64,000 nucleotides of DNA from Gonocerus acuteangulatus (Eukaryota > Arthropoda > Insecta > Hemiptera > Coreidae), in assembly GCA_946811695.1 (NCBI GenBank), contig OX328128.1:29311457-29375456 (forward strand), written 5' to 3'. Every line of letters starts with the position of its first letter. Position 1 is the first letter of the stretch. The position numbers were made by a program, and so were the translations under genes. This document shows, one piece after another, positions 1 through 11,543 of this stretch. A model generated the notes under the pieces. That model ran no database searches and was not told where the DNA came from. It saw only the letters and a list, made by a program, of their open reading frames with translations.

Positions 1-1439
1 AATTTTTTTATAAAAAAATTAAAAATTTAACTTTTAAAAAACTTTTATTTAAAAGTTATTTATGAACTCAGAAAATAAAGTACATGAAAATAAAAGTTAA
101 TGTACAAATTCTTTTAAAAGTTAAATAAAAGTTTGTCAGTTATGTAGGTGAACATATTAATTTCCAGGATATATTATTTTTGAAATTGAATTAATTCTTC
201 AAAATAATTAAATTGTTCTTTGTTTAACAATTTATTTTTGTTTATTTACTGAAATATATTTGTTCATACAAGAAAAAAAATAATAAACATTAGTAGCTTT
301 AATTTTTTCCTTTAAACTCGTTCCTATTAAGTAGTTTAATAACAGTAAATTTAAAAATTATATTTTTTAAGTTGAAAAATGACACTAAAAAAATGTTTAA
401 ACCCAAAAAGTTATTTTTTAACTTTTACTTTTTTTTCAATGAAAATAAGTGTGAAATTTAAAAAAAAAAATCTTTATGTAAAAGCTAAAAATTATTTTTG
501 ATCCCTGAAGAAAACATCTTTTTATATTTTCCGAGCGAAACAGAAAGTTAATAAAAATATAATTAACACGTCATTCATTTATTTAAAGTAGCTTTATATT
601 ATTATTCATTATATTTATATTGTTTCCAATTATCTGTACAGATTCAAGATAAAAATTAATAATTTTTCTTATAGTTAAAATGAACAATTGATCAAATTAT
701 TAATTTGTATTTAATTTTTTCATGATTCAACTTTTAATAACTCTAATGAACTGATTTAGTTTAGTTTTGCAACACACCTTTCTCATTAGATACTTACGTT
801 GTATAGAGAGTTTCGTTGCATTTTATTACAAATTGCGGTCGTTACGGATAAATAAGTAATTCGATAATGTATAATTTAAGTTTGGGTCACTGTAAGATAT
901 TTATTTAATGAAGCGTAAAAGTGAAAAGTGTCGCCTCACACGGTCCTTATTAAAATTGTATCTTCATTGTAAATTCTGGGATCTAAACGTGAAACTGGCA
1001 GAATAGTTAAATAATTTATTTCTAATGTCAGAACATAATTCATTTATTAACTTATGCAATCGTGGAGCTAATAATGTAGTATGGATAAAAAAAAAAAAAA
1101 AAAAAAAAATTAAAAACGTTCTTCACGCTTGAATTGCATAACCTAGTATATTCATCGACATTGTTGTTATTTGGCGTAAAACACCTAAGGAATGTGCATA
1201 GACTTACCGATAAATAAATATAAACAGTCGGACTCTCTTAATTTTTTTTATAATGATCCGACTCGAAATTCCCCCACCCTCCAATAATTCAGATAAATAC
1301 TAACTTTCAGCTGGAAAATGGTTCGACTTACCTACAGTTCGACTTACAGAAATAGCGATTCATCGAGGTTACAATTCGACTTACCTATATGTAAATGGGA
1401 AATATGTAAAAGACAAAATAGAAATTAAAGCGTGAAATT
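1..1439. other. AT-rich non-coding DNA
   Basis: Very AT-rich sequence with many short A and T runs, including an A run near 1087-1109. I see no long reading frame, terminal repeat or RNA gene. Nothing here can be assigned. Confidence 0.6.
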
Positions 1440-1640
1440 TACTCAAATACACCATTTTTGTACGTCCCATTGGGAGGAACCCCGCTTTTGAGGTAGAGCT
1501 CATGACGCAATCTGGATGTGCCGACGAGAAAAGTTCACGTTTCAGAACCCATAGATCAGGAAAACGAGGGTGATTCGAATTTGTATGAATATTTTCCTGT
1601 TCGCTCTCTAGCTAGGCCAAATATTCTTCGTTTGTGATGA
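1440..1640 (+). mobile_element. Fragment of Helentron-like family B
   Basis: The stretch matches the 5' part of the family seen at 28982-29250: the block GGGAGGAACCCCGCTT, then a region ending in CAGAACCCATAGATC, then TTCGCTCTCTAGCT. It lacks the TA microsatellite and the 3' end. Orientation follows the complete copy at 28982-30834. Family membership is read directly; the Helentron assignment is inference. Confidence 0.5.
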
Positions 1641-3107
1641 TATTCAATACAAAAATACCTTGTTATATTTAGAAGGTCGTGAATTTAACTTCTTTGCACG
1701 TCATTTAAGAAACAAAATAACAAAAAAATTGACTAAACGAAGTTATTTTAAATTTTATTAGCTTTAATTAAAAAATAAATAAATAATAATAAAAATAAAA
1801 AGCATTGAAATCTGTTAAGATTTAGAGGCTGTAGGCTTTTTTTGAAACAGGATATGTCGTTTTGCCCCACTGTGCAGCGTTTGGTTTATCCTGGACAGTA
1901 TTATCAGGACTCTTATCTAAATCCACTTGAGTCAGGTTACTTACTACGCCAGTACAACACAATGTCGAGTGTTGGCCTCCTCCAAGAGCTTCCAAGAGCC
2001 AATTGCTTCTACTTCGTGACTAGACCATCCAGTTTCTGACACCCAAAAAGAACCAGCAACCACCGCCATACCACAACATTCTTGGTCTTCCTCTTCTAAT
2101 AGTCTTATAAAGAGATCCCCAAAACAGCGGGACTTTGGTACCTTCTCCTGTTAAGTTATTGCGCTATCAGGTGTTTATTGAAGTGCTTCATAACATTACC
2201 ACAGCTTGAATGCTGTCATCCCAGTACAGCTGTTGTATTTACGCCTTCTTCATTTTCTTAAAGTTAAAATTGAAGTTCTTGCTGCTGGTTTGGTGTCGAC
2301 ATGAAGCAATGTATTCTCGCATACCGCCAATACCGAGTCAACCTTTTGCTTCCCTGAAGTCCCTCAATCAAATGGTTTAGATTTATGTCTTTTACAGACT
2401 AAGATATGGTCAAGTTGTTCACATCAGCTCAGAGGATTTTGGTCCTTGTCCCTTTGTGGATTGCTGTAATAGGGAACCGTTTTATTCCTTGGACCATATC
2501 ACTGGATGTAGTGAATTTAGCTTGACGTAGGTAGCCCTTGTAATTTTGAAACAATGCTGTGATCTATAAGTATCCTAAAAGCCACGTAAGGAAAGATATA
2601 ATTTTACAGCCCCAGTAGGGTGTCAATAGTCTTAACTTAGAAATACCTTAATAACTACATCTGGCCATCATAAAGTTGGCTTGGGCAGTTATCATCACTG
2701 TCCTCGTTGAAACTAAGTCCACCAAGTAGGTCCACCAACTACGTGGCCACTCCAAACGTAAGAAAGTAGGCCTTTGGATGATTCGATATCCAGTCTTAAT
2801 CTGTCGAGAAATACAAACTTTTCGCCGAGATAATCTCGGATATCCTAACACCCCAACAACTCCAACATCACAACTCGACACTCGGAATCCTTAAACTTAC
2901 TTTCCTTCCGAGGACTCGGCTGAGGTTCATTCGAAAAGTTTTTATTGTCATTTCCTTCCTTCGGCTTTTCTTTCCTTTTTCTCAGTTTTCACTGTAATCA
3001 CTTTTCTTTTCTTTATTTTTTTAACTTTTGAATTTTCTCACTAATTACCATAATGTTTGCTGAAAGAAGTACCACTCCGAAGAAAGCTGAAAATACTAAG
3101 ACATCAG
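1641..3107. other. Unassigned sequence
   Basis: Less AT-rich than its left neighbour, with short frames on both strands (1842-2039 plus, 2648-2881 minus) that resemble no family I know. It may be an old transposable element, but no terminal repeats or conserved protein motifs are visible. Confidence 0.4.
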
Positions 3108-3400
3108 GCCAACGACTGTATCACCTTGATTAAACCGGTTCCCATAATGCACCAAAGTTAAGTAACATAGAAGGTGGAAATTAATTGGACGAACGATCGC
3201 AAAAAAAAAACACGTGCAGTTGGCATTATGAAAGGCATGTTCATTTTCGTGGTGATCACATTTGTGGTTTCATGACACCTGGACACACCGGACCTCCACA
3301 ACAATGATGAAAGGGTGGTGTCCTTTAGATAGTCCAGCGCTGATGTTGTATCAGTTCATAAAGAAAAACAAAACAATAACAAGTGGTCCAATAGGCCAAA
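3108..3400 (+). mobile_element. Degenerate 5S rRNA-derived SINE
   Basis: The head GCCAACGACTGTATCACC and the internal block ACCAAAGTTAAGTAAC follow the arthropod 5S rRNA order (5' end, then the A-box region GAAGTTAAGCAACG), and CACGTGCAGTTGGC matches the 5S 3' end. The body continues to GATAGTCCAGCGCTGATG, a tail shared with the copy at 9352-9540 and with tRNA-type SINEs in this window. It is too mutated to be a 5S gene. A SINE3-like 5S-headed SINE is the best reading. Confidence 0.55.
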
Positions 3401-3589
3401 GTGCAAAAATCAATTCTCGCCTCCTCAAATCTTTGCTTCTGTAAGGGACCGATTAGCAATGACGGGATTTAAAGGAATAGATATTGGGGAAATATTTTTA
3501 GAGAAGCGGAAATTCCTTTCCAAACTTTAATTTACACTGAGATTACTATTAAATACATAAATGTCATAAATCATCGCTAAGATGAGAGA

Positions 3590-4084
3590 AAAGGTTGAGT
3601 GAGGCCCAAATTACTAATATTCTCATACCGGTCGTAATTTCTGCTGTATTGTTACGAAACGCGGTATACGTCGTGGGTAACTCATGAGAAAGAAGTGTTG
3701 TAAAAATGAGCTGAATCGGTCATTCGGAAAGGGGGGGGGGTTTACTTTGTAATATATTTCAATAGAAAAGCCCGCCAGACGTAGGTTCACAAAGCCGCCG
3801 CAATGAGCGCTTTCTACCACTAGAGGGACTGTATCCTGTTCCTGCGTTAGATCAAAATACAATAATATGAGTTTTTTTTGTATTTATTACGTAGTGTAGT
3901 AGGTACCATGTGTAAACATAACTCTGGAAGCAAATTAATAATTGATCAGTTACTCATTACAAAATTAAAAGAGAACTATTCATGTTTTTATTTTATTTCT
4001 GTAGGATATTTTAAGCAAATTGTTCTGGAAAGTAGTCTGCACTACCCAAATTCTGAGGAAAGTGCTTAGTTATGCATGACGGAC
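3590..4084 (+). mobile_element. Helentron-like family A, 5'-truncated copy
   Basis: Homologous to 25370-26609, 10490-12067 and 57250-57817. It carries the shared internal text around AGCGCTTTCTACCACTAG and the 3' terminus GAGGAAAGTGCTTAGTTATG followed by GACGGAC and a T run. The 5' half and microsatellite are absent. A G run at about 3728-3738 lies inside. The frame at 3878-4069 is only the element read through; its homologue at 25394-25585 is also open, which reflects shared descent. Confidence 0.6.
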
Positions 4085-5769
4085 TTTTTTTTTTGGAACG
4101 GCTGCTCTCTTCAGCGGTGTTCTTTTCTCCTACTTGGACATAAAAGCCGTAGCATCAAAATGATATGATTCTCAGCGAAAAAAAAAACGACATCGTAACA
4201 ATATAAAACATTCAATCATTCAATGCCAAACGTTTTCTGGTTATCGATGAAATTATAATACCCCACAGACTATAAAAGAAGATTAACAAGACGAGATAAC
4301 CGACGCCCAAAATGTGATAAGCTTCCTAAAACACACACAAAAAATAAAATAAAATATAAATATTCAATATACTATTGCACAAACTAATTACTGCCAATGA
4401 CCCTCGCTGACATTCATTAATTTGCAAATGAATAAATGATTATATCTTTGATGATTAGGTTTGTTTATGAGTGAAACATCACAAATGTTATATACCCTGT
4501 TGATTTTCATACAAAATTTTATATTTTGCCTTCACTGGAACGAAACCAACAGATCCTAACATCAAGCACTCCGTTTTCTCCCGCTAAGATGTTCCTAGGA
4601 CAATATACATCAGGACAAATGTTGTAGGAAATTTTTTACGCAATCGAATTGGTGATTTCTAATTACCACGATTTTGCACCCATTTTTGACATGTTTAAAA
4701 AAAAAGGAAAAAGTCTTAATCTGCCTATGGATCTAATTGTCGGCTAATTTGATTATCCTTGGTAAAATACTAAGAAAGTTGCAAATTCTGTATGCTTGGA
4801 TGAATAAAATTTGTGTGATTAAACTTATTCACAATAGTAAGTTACTGACTCACAAAGCGATTTTTGGGAATAAAGTCGATATTTTTCGTTTATTGGTCTC
4901 ATTGATATTAAACAATGTCTTTGACGGGTATAAAAATGAAAAATCAACATAACGAATTGGTTTTGGTTATCTATACTTATATAATATTTTGTTATAAATA
5001 TTTGTCTAATGTACATTATATGAGTTATTCGTTTAAGTAATTTATAGTGTATGAACATTTTATGAATTCAGATTTTTTCCTGAGTAAATAGTCTGTTTGA
5101 AAATGTTTTACGGGTAATTCTGTGTTTGAGTAGGTACAAGTCAGTCTGTCCTGTTTTCACATAATGCAGGAGTGAGTGTGGCCAATCCTGAGACGGCCTG
5201 CTCTATTTGTGGTCTATTTGGACATTTATTGGATGGCCACTCAGATACAGTTTATGCTATTCTAAAATTTATGAATTTCCGGCAAAATCTAGCCCTCTAG
5301 GAATACGTTTATAATAAATCCAGGTTTTATAATGTATTATGAACTGCAGAATATCACATTTTACCTGAAAACAGAGGTTAAACCGATTCCGGATTGGCCA
5401 CCATTAGAACTGATAAAATATTCATGTTGACAATGTGAAATTTACAAACCAGTGCCAAGCTATTTGTTCAATTAAGAGCTTTGCCATATGATTAACGTGG
5501 ACTGGCTTTAGGTGAACTGAATCTATTCTAAAGCCACAGCCCCGTAGAAAATAGAAATTTTAGCGGAGTGTAATTGGTGGATATTTGATAATGAAAATAT
5601 GATATAAATTATAACAAAAATATCCTAAGTATTTAATTTCCGTGGATGATGGAGTTTTACTATTAGGACCCAAATGTTTTACATGAAAATTCAAGACACA
5701 TTGGTTAAAACAAAAGTCTTGTAAGACTTCATTATAAAGCCTTTAAATACATAATAATTATAATATATA
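4085..5769. other. AT-rich non-coding DNA
   Basis: No terminal repeats, RNA genes or recognisable protein motifs. Overlapping short frames at 4737-4952 (plus) and 4825-5058 (minus) look like chance in AT-rich DNA. Confidence 0.5.

Positions 5770-5836
<67 letters not shown>
5770..5836. repeat. TA dinucleotide microsatellite
   Basis: Almost uninterrupted TA repeat. The flanking text does not match the Helentron-like families that carry TA arrays elsewhere in the window. Confidence 0.9.
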
Positions 5837-5842
<6 letters not shown>

Positions 5843-6816
5843 GTACTTATTCTGCCCAAAATTTTCTTTTATAAATTATCCAGATTCAAACGCTTCCACA
5901 CCAAACTTTCCTCTCATCAAAATCCTATAGTCCTCTTCCTAACGAGACTCACCCACCGATTCTCTCCATCAGGCCGGATCATAAGACAGTGAACCAGAGA
6001 TCTGATGCAGTGATCAAGTGAAGTGTTAGCAATGGCTTTCTCGCCGATCTCCCACTGGTCGGAGCAGAACGGCTTTTTTTTGTGTTTTCTTTTGTTAACT
6101 TTATGTCGTACTTTGTACCCTTGTACACCTTATATATTTTAATACTATATTGACACCTATTTGTTTACTTGTATTAAATATACTTTCATAAAATATGTGA
6201 GCAGATCACCTTGCAGTTGCGGAGCTCCATAAATAAATAAATTACAAAAAAAACAAAAAAAAAACAACTTTCTTCAAAGTGGAATACATATTTTGTTATT
6301 AATAGGACAGGCGTTTCCAGGTTGCTTTTTCATGCTTCCGCAGACTTGTGTCCATTATTTCATAAGCTTTTTTCCTTATATAATAATCAAATAGCAAGAC
6401 AAAGCACCTGGTCTCAACCATAATTATTTATTAAACTTTTCGAACCCAATTTCGGAGTCATCATCTTAATCAACAGTACAACGGTGCGCTATTTAGACAT
6501 TCGATCCGCTGCCTGAGGGAGACGAAGATTTCTTCTCGAACACTTATGCTTCGCATCTGAAGGTCTTGATATGCGGGGAAAATATAATTTTAAAGTAACC
6601 ACGGGTTGCAAATATAATTTTAAGCAACAAGCAAGGAAATTGGGGAAGTGGAATCCAGGATGAAAAAAGAGATTGGCAGCTGCTTTCCAAGCTGGGGGAG
6701 GAGGAGTTGATCCCTTGGGATTCGAATGACAAGAGGGAAGACACAGACAGGAGGATCAGGACTGTAGGAGGGAGAAGACATCTGGAGGAGACGGATCGAG
6801 TATATTGGATCATTCA

Positions 6817-6818
<2 letters not shown>
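5837..6818. other. Unassigned sequence
   Basis: Mixed-composition sequence between two TA arrays. Around 6425-6475 the minus strand has a pattern reminiscent of a badly decayed hammerhead core (see findings). No supported gene. Confidence 0.4.

Positions 6819-6882
<64 letters not shown>
6819..6882. repeat. TA dinucleotide microsatellite
   Basis: Pure TA repeat of about 60 bases. The reading frames that cross it on both strands are artefacts of the repeat. Confidence 0.9.
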
Positions 6883-6884
<2 letters not shown>

Positions 6885-6962
6885 TTCCACGTATTTCTGA
6901 CCTTCATTTACGTATAATTATTTATTCTTTATATATGGCCCAGGTCAAAAAATAGTAATTTT

Positions 6963-7123
6963 CTTTGTACTATTTTATTTTTTGTACGCCCTACATGTTT
7001 CGTGGCCTTTATGCCACCTGCTCAGGGGCCATTACATCCCCATGTGTGGTTAGCTCGCCACCCATACTAACACTGTACTAATATAGAGTATTAGGGGCGT
7101 ACAAAAAATAAAATAGTACAAAG
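6963..7123. mobile_element. 161-bp foldback element with a hammerhead motif
   Basis: Perfect 29-bp inverted repeats at 6963-6991 and 7095-7123 (outer bases CTTTGTACTATTTTATTTTT) enclose about 100 bp. A hammerhead-like core lies on the minus strand next to the left arm. Similar architecture recurs at 9222-9752, 11441-11880, 30390-30693 and 41288-41513. The family is not named; descent from Penelope-like or retrozyme-like RNAs is inference. Confidence 0.65.
6988..7029 (-). ncRNA. Hammerhead ribozyme motif a (degenerate)
   Basis: Read on the minus strand: helix I strand GCCC, box CTGAGCA, helix II GTGGC/GCCAC, GAAAC, then AT and the cleavage triplet GTA followed by GGGC, which pairs perfectly with GCCC. 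This is the type I order with almost no helix III. The box should be CTGANGA; here the invariant G8 is C, which would be expected to abolish self-cleavage. One extra base lies between the box and helix II, as in every copy here. Confidence 0.6.
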
Positions 7124-7628
7124 TATATATGAGAATAGGTTAAAACACATTTTCATAGGTTCATTTTAAGTAAACAGAGGTTTTTTAACCACCAAACAGT
7201 AGTTTTATACAGAAAATAGTTCTGTTTAGAGTTCTGTGCAGATGGGTAAAGTACAAAATAGCGAAGATACACATAACAGATAAATAACAATATCTTGAAC
7301 GAATTTTTAATATTTAAAAATAAAAATATATATATTTAAATATAAAAAATTTCTTTTTGATAGGTAAATTCCATGATTTCCTTAGTTTTTAAGGGTTGTT
7401 GTTTCTTTATTTGTAATTATTTTCATTAAAATAATATATTTAAATAAGAAGCATATTTTTATTAATTGTTATTTGATACCGCGGAAGAAGGCGGTGCGAG
7501 TAATTTCCCCCAGTCTACTACCAGTTTCCTATAAATTATGGTAATTAAATCTTGTTTTTCTTTGACATATTTTTCCAGTTTTTTTTTTTAAATAATTATT
7601 AAAATAAAGTGTTAACTGTTAAAAAAAA
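7124..7628. other. AT-rich non-coding DNA
   Basis: AT-rich sequence with no terminal repeats, RNA genes or supported reading frame. Confidence 0.5.
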
Positions 7629-7935
7629 ATCGGTCCCGTAAGAGGTCAAGAGGGCCCTAAGGGCAGATACTATTGAGGCATCTGATTCATGACCATACGA
7701 CAAGCTAGGGAGATAGTGTGGTCACACTAGGCTCCGGTCGCCTGATTTTCTTTATTGCTGCTTTGACTGCTAGGTTCATTTGCACAAACGTACCCATTAA
7801 TAAATTAATTAAAAGTTGGGTCGGCCTAGGGACAGACAGGGGGGCCGAACCCAACCCATGAACGAAGAAACTAGAACACAAAAATCTTTAGTGCCTGGTC
7901 GGGATTCGAACTCAGGTTCTCCAGCATATAATTCC
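7629..7935 (-). mobile_element. tRNA-derived SINE family 1, diverged copy
   Basis: The minus strand matches the body of the SINE at 48956-49294: the central CAGGCGACCGGAGCCTAG region, the block ACACTATCTCCCTAG and the end CGGGACCGATTTTTTTTT. The tRNA-like head is decayed or truncated. The 3' end carries a T run rather than an A run in the sense strand. Confidence 0.6.
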
Positions 7936-7962
7936 AAGTTTTTCAAATGACAGCGGGAAGAA

Positions 7963-8002
7963 GAACGGAAACCCGCTAAGATAAGTTCCTGTGTGTCGGA
8001 CT
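7963..8002 (+). mobile_element. Helentron-like family B 3' terminus, isolated
   Basis: GAACGGAAACCCGCTAAGAT followed by AAGTTCCTGTGTGTCGGAC is a mutated form of the 3' end seen at 30795-30834, again followed by T-rich DNA. The terminal stem-loop is damaged. Confidence 0.45.
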
Positions 8003-8763
8003 CTTTTTAAAAATCATTTTATATAATATTATTTTACTGTGATGGCACCTGACTGACATAATAAATTAAGAAGGATGGATTCATTAAGAAGTAATCGAAA
8101 AAAGATCGCTCTCAGAAATAAATAAGCCTTTCACAGAGAAATGTATTTTTACTTCAGAAAGAGGAAAATATTGCTTTTGGCAAAGAGATTTGTCGTGGCC
8201 TAAAAATGCTCTTAAATCGCAGACTTCAAGAAGAAAAAGTTCTAAAGGAAGAAACAAAGTAGAGAGAGCATCACTTTAAGCCCTTCTGATAAATAGATGA
8301 AGTTGGCTGCCATTGTTACCACACAGGTCGGCCAACCACACCTCGACAAATATATGTTATTTATTGTAGGAATGTGATGATTAATCGGCCATCATTATTT
8401 ACTTTCCCGCCAAAAAGTTGCCGCCAGAAATGAAAGTCCCGGTATTCTCCTTTAAGTGCACACTAAGTTTGAACTTCCTCCCGGAAGATAATAACTGATA
8501 AGAAATAACCTCCATTCAAGCGTGGCTCTTACCTTATCAGTAAGCACCCTTTAAGAAGTTTAAGACTCTCCAGGATTTACAAGCACCTCGAGAAGTTCCT
8601 CCATACCCTATCTAAGCACCTAAGGTTGAAGTATGTTAATTACAATTTTGAAGATGTAATTTTCTGAAATTATTATTATATTAATAAATAGATAGATTTT
8701 AATTCAATTTAATTCTAATACTATTATTTTTTACATGCTTCACATTTTATAACATATTTATAC
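8003..8763. other. Unassigned sequence
   Basis: No supported gene or terminal repeat. Short purine-rich and AT-rich blocks only. Confidence 0.4.
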
Positions 8764-9215
8764 TAGCTGACCCGGCGAACTTCGTACCGCCTAACAGTCG
8801 ATTCAATAATTTTTTTTAAATATTTATTCTGCTATTCAGGACTCCGGGTCAGCTATCAAGATGTAGACATCTGGCGGGGATAACTAATTAAATGACGATT
8901 GATCAGTTTTCGACCGGAGAGGAAAAATGATTAAATTACTAAAATGGCTATTAAAAAATAAGGGTTGATCGTAGAAGGGTGAAAATTGAGGATTGTATGT
9001 ATTTTTGTATGTTGTATCATAAAAAAATATAAATTAAAAATTTTGTCTAAAAAATAAAAAAAAAATTTAGGGGTGGACTACCCCTAACATTTAGGGGGAT
9101 GAAAAATAGATGTTGGCCGATTCTCATAGATACCGGATAAGCACAAAAAATGTCATCAAAATCGGTCAAGCCGTTTCGGAGGAGTATGGCAACGAAAACT
9201 GTGACAAGAGAATTT
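8764..9215 (+). repeat. Insect-type dispersed repeat
   Basis: Begins with TAGCTGACCCGGCGAACTTC, with an inverted match CCGGGTCAGCTA at about 8847-8858, and ends with ATCGGTCAAGCCGTTTCGGA plus a short conserved tail. I recall similar wording in repeats of many insects, but I cannot say which class (RTE 3' end, Helitron or other). No coding potential. Confidence 0.4.
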
Positions 9216-9285
9216 TATATATTAGATGTGTCAGAAAGTTAAATTCGAACAAAAACACTCATGTTCCACACTACTCTTTTATTGT

Positions 9286-9326
9286 GCTCTAAATGTTTCG
9301 CATTCCTATGACGCCTCTTCAGGAGC
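9286..9326 (-). ncRNA. Hammerhead ribozyme motif b
   Basis: Minus strand: GCTC, CTGAAGA, one spare base, helix II GCGT/ATGC (one G-U), GAAAC, ATTTA, GAGC. GAGC pairs with GCTC as helix I, and cleavage would follow the NUH triplet TTA. The base that normally pairs with the C of GAAAC is T here, so helix III is essentially absent. Type I order. Box and GAAAC are intact. Confidence 0.65.
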
Positions 9327-9351
9327 TCTTAAAATAATGTACAATTACAGC

Positions 9352-9540
9352 CGCCAACGGCCATAGCCACGCTGAATACACCGGTTCCCGTAGACGGCCG
9401 TGGCCAGTACCTGAATGGGTGACCGACCACGTGCTGTTGGCATTATAAAAGGGTGGCAACCTGTAGATAGCCCGGCACTAATGGCCAAGTTGTAGATACA
9501 CCGTATAAAATAAAATAAAAAAAAAAAAAAAAAAAAAAAA
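9352..9540 (+). mobile_element. 5S rRNA-derived SINE with A tail
   Basis: Head GCCAACGGCCATAGCCACGC, then GAATACACCGGTTCCCGT, then AGTACCTGAATGGGTGACCG and GCTGTTGGC follow arthropod 5S rRNA in order. About 30 bases between them, including the A-box of the internal promoter, are missing, so this copy probably cannot be transcribed. The body GGGTGGCAACCTGTAGATAG is shared with other SINEs here, and an A run of about 25 ends it. The flanking ACAG may be a short target duplication. Confidence 0.75.
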
Positions 9541-9639
9541 CAGCCTACACCACCGAGAATCTTCCGAAGGTAGGGCCACGACTAGACTACTGTGGAAGGT
9601 TCTCGATGGTGCAGGCTGTAATTGTACATTATTTTAAGA

Positions 9640-9681
9640 GCTCCTGAAGAGGCGTCATAGAGAACGCGAAACATTTAGAGC
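9640..9681 (+). ncRNA. Hammerhead ribozyme motif c
   Basis: GCTC, CTGAAGA, one spare base, helix II GCGT/ACGC (4 perfect pairs), GAAAC, ATTTA, GAGC. Helix I GAGC/GCTC is perfect. Cleavage would fall after the A of TTA at 9677. It is the inverted partner of motif b in the same foldback element. Confidence 0.7.
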
Positions 9682-10022
9682 AGAATGCAAGAGTACATAC
9701 TTTCGAACGTGAGTGTTTTTGTTCGAATTTGACCTTCTGCCACATATAAATATGTTAGAAAAAATGGGGTCACCATCTTATAATGTTTACATTTTATGTT
9801 ATATATTGTTAAATATTTCATCGTGGTTCTTGCTGAGCGAAAATAAGAAAATAAATTTTGACTCACGGGACTGAGACTTCTTTTCTGCGTTTTAAAATCA
9901 AGGTTAACCAAGTATAATAAAATCGTGGAATAAAAACTCATTCATAAATGAGCTGAATTTGTTGAATGAGATATGGATATGGGATTCAGAATTCGAGTGT
10001 TTACATCTCGAAAATAAGTAAA

Positions 10023-10400
10023 ATAGTTTTGTCAGCAAGATAAGGTTTTGCTATTAAGGTATTTTATAATAGTTTTGTCAGCAAGATAAGGTTTTGCTAT
10101 TAAGGTATTTTATAATAGTTTTGTCAGCAAGATAAGGTTTTGCTATTAAGGTATTTTATAATAGTTTTGTCAGCAAGATAAGGTTTTGCTATTAAGGTAT
10201 TTTATACTAGTTTTGTCAGCAAGATAAGGTTTTGCTATTAAGGTATTTTATAATAGTTTTGTCAGCAAGATAAGGTTTTTGCTATTAAGGTATTTTATAA
10301 TAGTTTTGTTAGCAAGATAAGGTTTTGCTATTAAGGTATTTTATAATAGTTTTGTCAGCAAGATAAGGTTTTTGCTATTAAGGTATTTTATAATAGTTTT
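10023..10400. repeat. 46-bp tandem array, about 8 copies
   Basis: Unit starts ATAGTTTTGTCAGCAAGATA and ends GGTATTTTATA; copies are more than 95% identical with one or two single-base indels. It lies about 90 bp from the 3' end of the Helentron-like copy at 10490-12067. There are no spacers between units, so it is a minisatellite and not a CRISPR array. Confidence 0.95.
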
Positions 10401-11357
10401 CCAGAAAAATGGTAAGCAAATTTGCTTTATTATTTTATTTTTATTCAGTAAACATGTAAGCGCTCTGCATCCCTCTCCCATGTTAAAAAGTCCGTCACGC
10501 AGGAGCTGCATAACTAAACACTTTCCTCAGAAATTGGGGTTGTGTAGACTGCTTTCCAGAACAATTTGCTTAAAATATCCTACATAAATAAAATAAAAAG
10601 ATGAACAGTTCTCTTTTAATTTTGTAATGAGTAAGTCTACAATTATTAATTTTGTAATTAATTTGCTTCCTGAGTTATGTTTACACATGGTACCTACTAC
10701 ACTACTTCATTGATACAAAAAATTTCATATTTTCGCCTTTTGATCTGACGCAGCAACAGGATACAGTCTCTTCAGTGGTAGAAAGCGCTCCTTGAGGCGG
10801 CCTTGCGAACCTACGCCTGGCGGGCTATTCTATTGAAATATATTACAAAGTAAACCCCCCTTTCCGATAGACCGTTTCGTTACAATACAGCAGAAATTAC
10901 GACCGGTATGAGTATATTTGTAATTTAGGTCCGGCGTAAACCCCCCTCCTAATGAACCGATTTTGTTTATTTTTACAACACATATTTATCTGTAGATTAC
11001 CACTACGAATACCGAGTTTCGTCGAAATATAACAAAAATCACGGCTGGTAGTGGCGAATTGGTATTGTGGGTCCGGAGTAAACCCCCCCCCCTTCTAATG
11101 AACCGATTTAGTTCATTTTTATTTCTCACTTTTCTCTCTATATTACCACTACGAATACCAAGTTTCGTTGAAATATAACAAATATTACGGCCGACATAGT
11201 CAAATTAGTGTTTTGGGTTCGGGGTAAACCCCCCCCCCCTCCCTTCCGGTGGACCGACTTTGGTGGTTAACGAACTCGTTCAATCGTTTGCTAATTGTAT
11301 GCTATATACCAAGTTTCGTGACAAAAAAACAAAAACTCTGCCGCTATCGTGTTAACA

Positions 11358-11359
<2 letters not shown>

Positions 11360-11440
<81 letters not shown>
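11360..11440. repeat. TA microsatellite at the centre of a Helentron-like element
   Basis: About 80 bases of TA directly after GTTAACAGACA, the same junction as in the copies at 26370 and 23215. A second, shorter TA block at 11910-11950 lies on the other side of the inserted palindrome. Confidence 0.9.
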
Positions 11441-11446
<6 letters not shown>

Positions 11447-11503
11447 CCAAACGGGTGAAGAATAACCCTTCAAAACTTTTTCAAACTATCCATTTATTCT
11501 CCC

Positions 11504-11543
11504 ATCACTACGTTTCGGACACCCAGGTCCATCTTCAGGCAAT
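11504..11543 (-). ncRNA. Hammerhead ribozyme motif d
   Basis: Mirror copy of motif e in the left arm: ATTGC, CTGAAGA, spare T, helix II GGAC/GTCC, GAAAC, GTA, GTGAT. Core boxes are intact. Helix I ATTGC/GTGAT has five pairs, two of them G-U. Confidence 0.7.

Larger units (their letters stand above)
9222..9752. mobile_element. Foldback element with a ribozyme in each arm, split by a SINE
   Basis: Arms at 9222-9350 and 9617-9752 are near-complementary over more than 110 bp; the text GAACAAAAACACTCA recurs inverted at the outer side and AATGTACAATTACAG at the inner side. The pairing continues into a hairpin at 9541-9620 once the 5S-derived SINE at 9352-9540 is removed from arm 1, so the SINE inserted after the foldback formed. 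Each arm holds a hammerhead motif, on opposite strands. Confidence 0.7.

Noticed and set aside
6620..6955. Open frames through TA arrays (also at 11249, 26237, 53070, 30522, 59431)
   Set aside because: Alternating Tyr-Ile peptides come from the dinucleotide repeat and are open on both strands.
9352..9540. A 5S rRNA gene
   Set aside because: About 30 bases including the A-box are missing and a SINE body with A tail follows.
10023..10400. Regular repeats suggesting a CRISPR array
   Set aside because: Units abut without unique spacers and the context is eukaryotic mobile DNA; it is a minisatellite.
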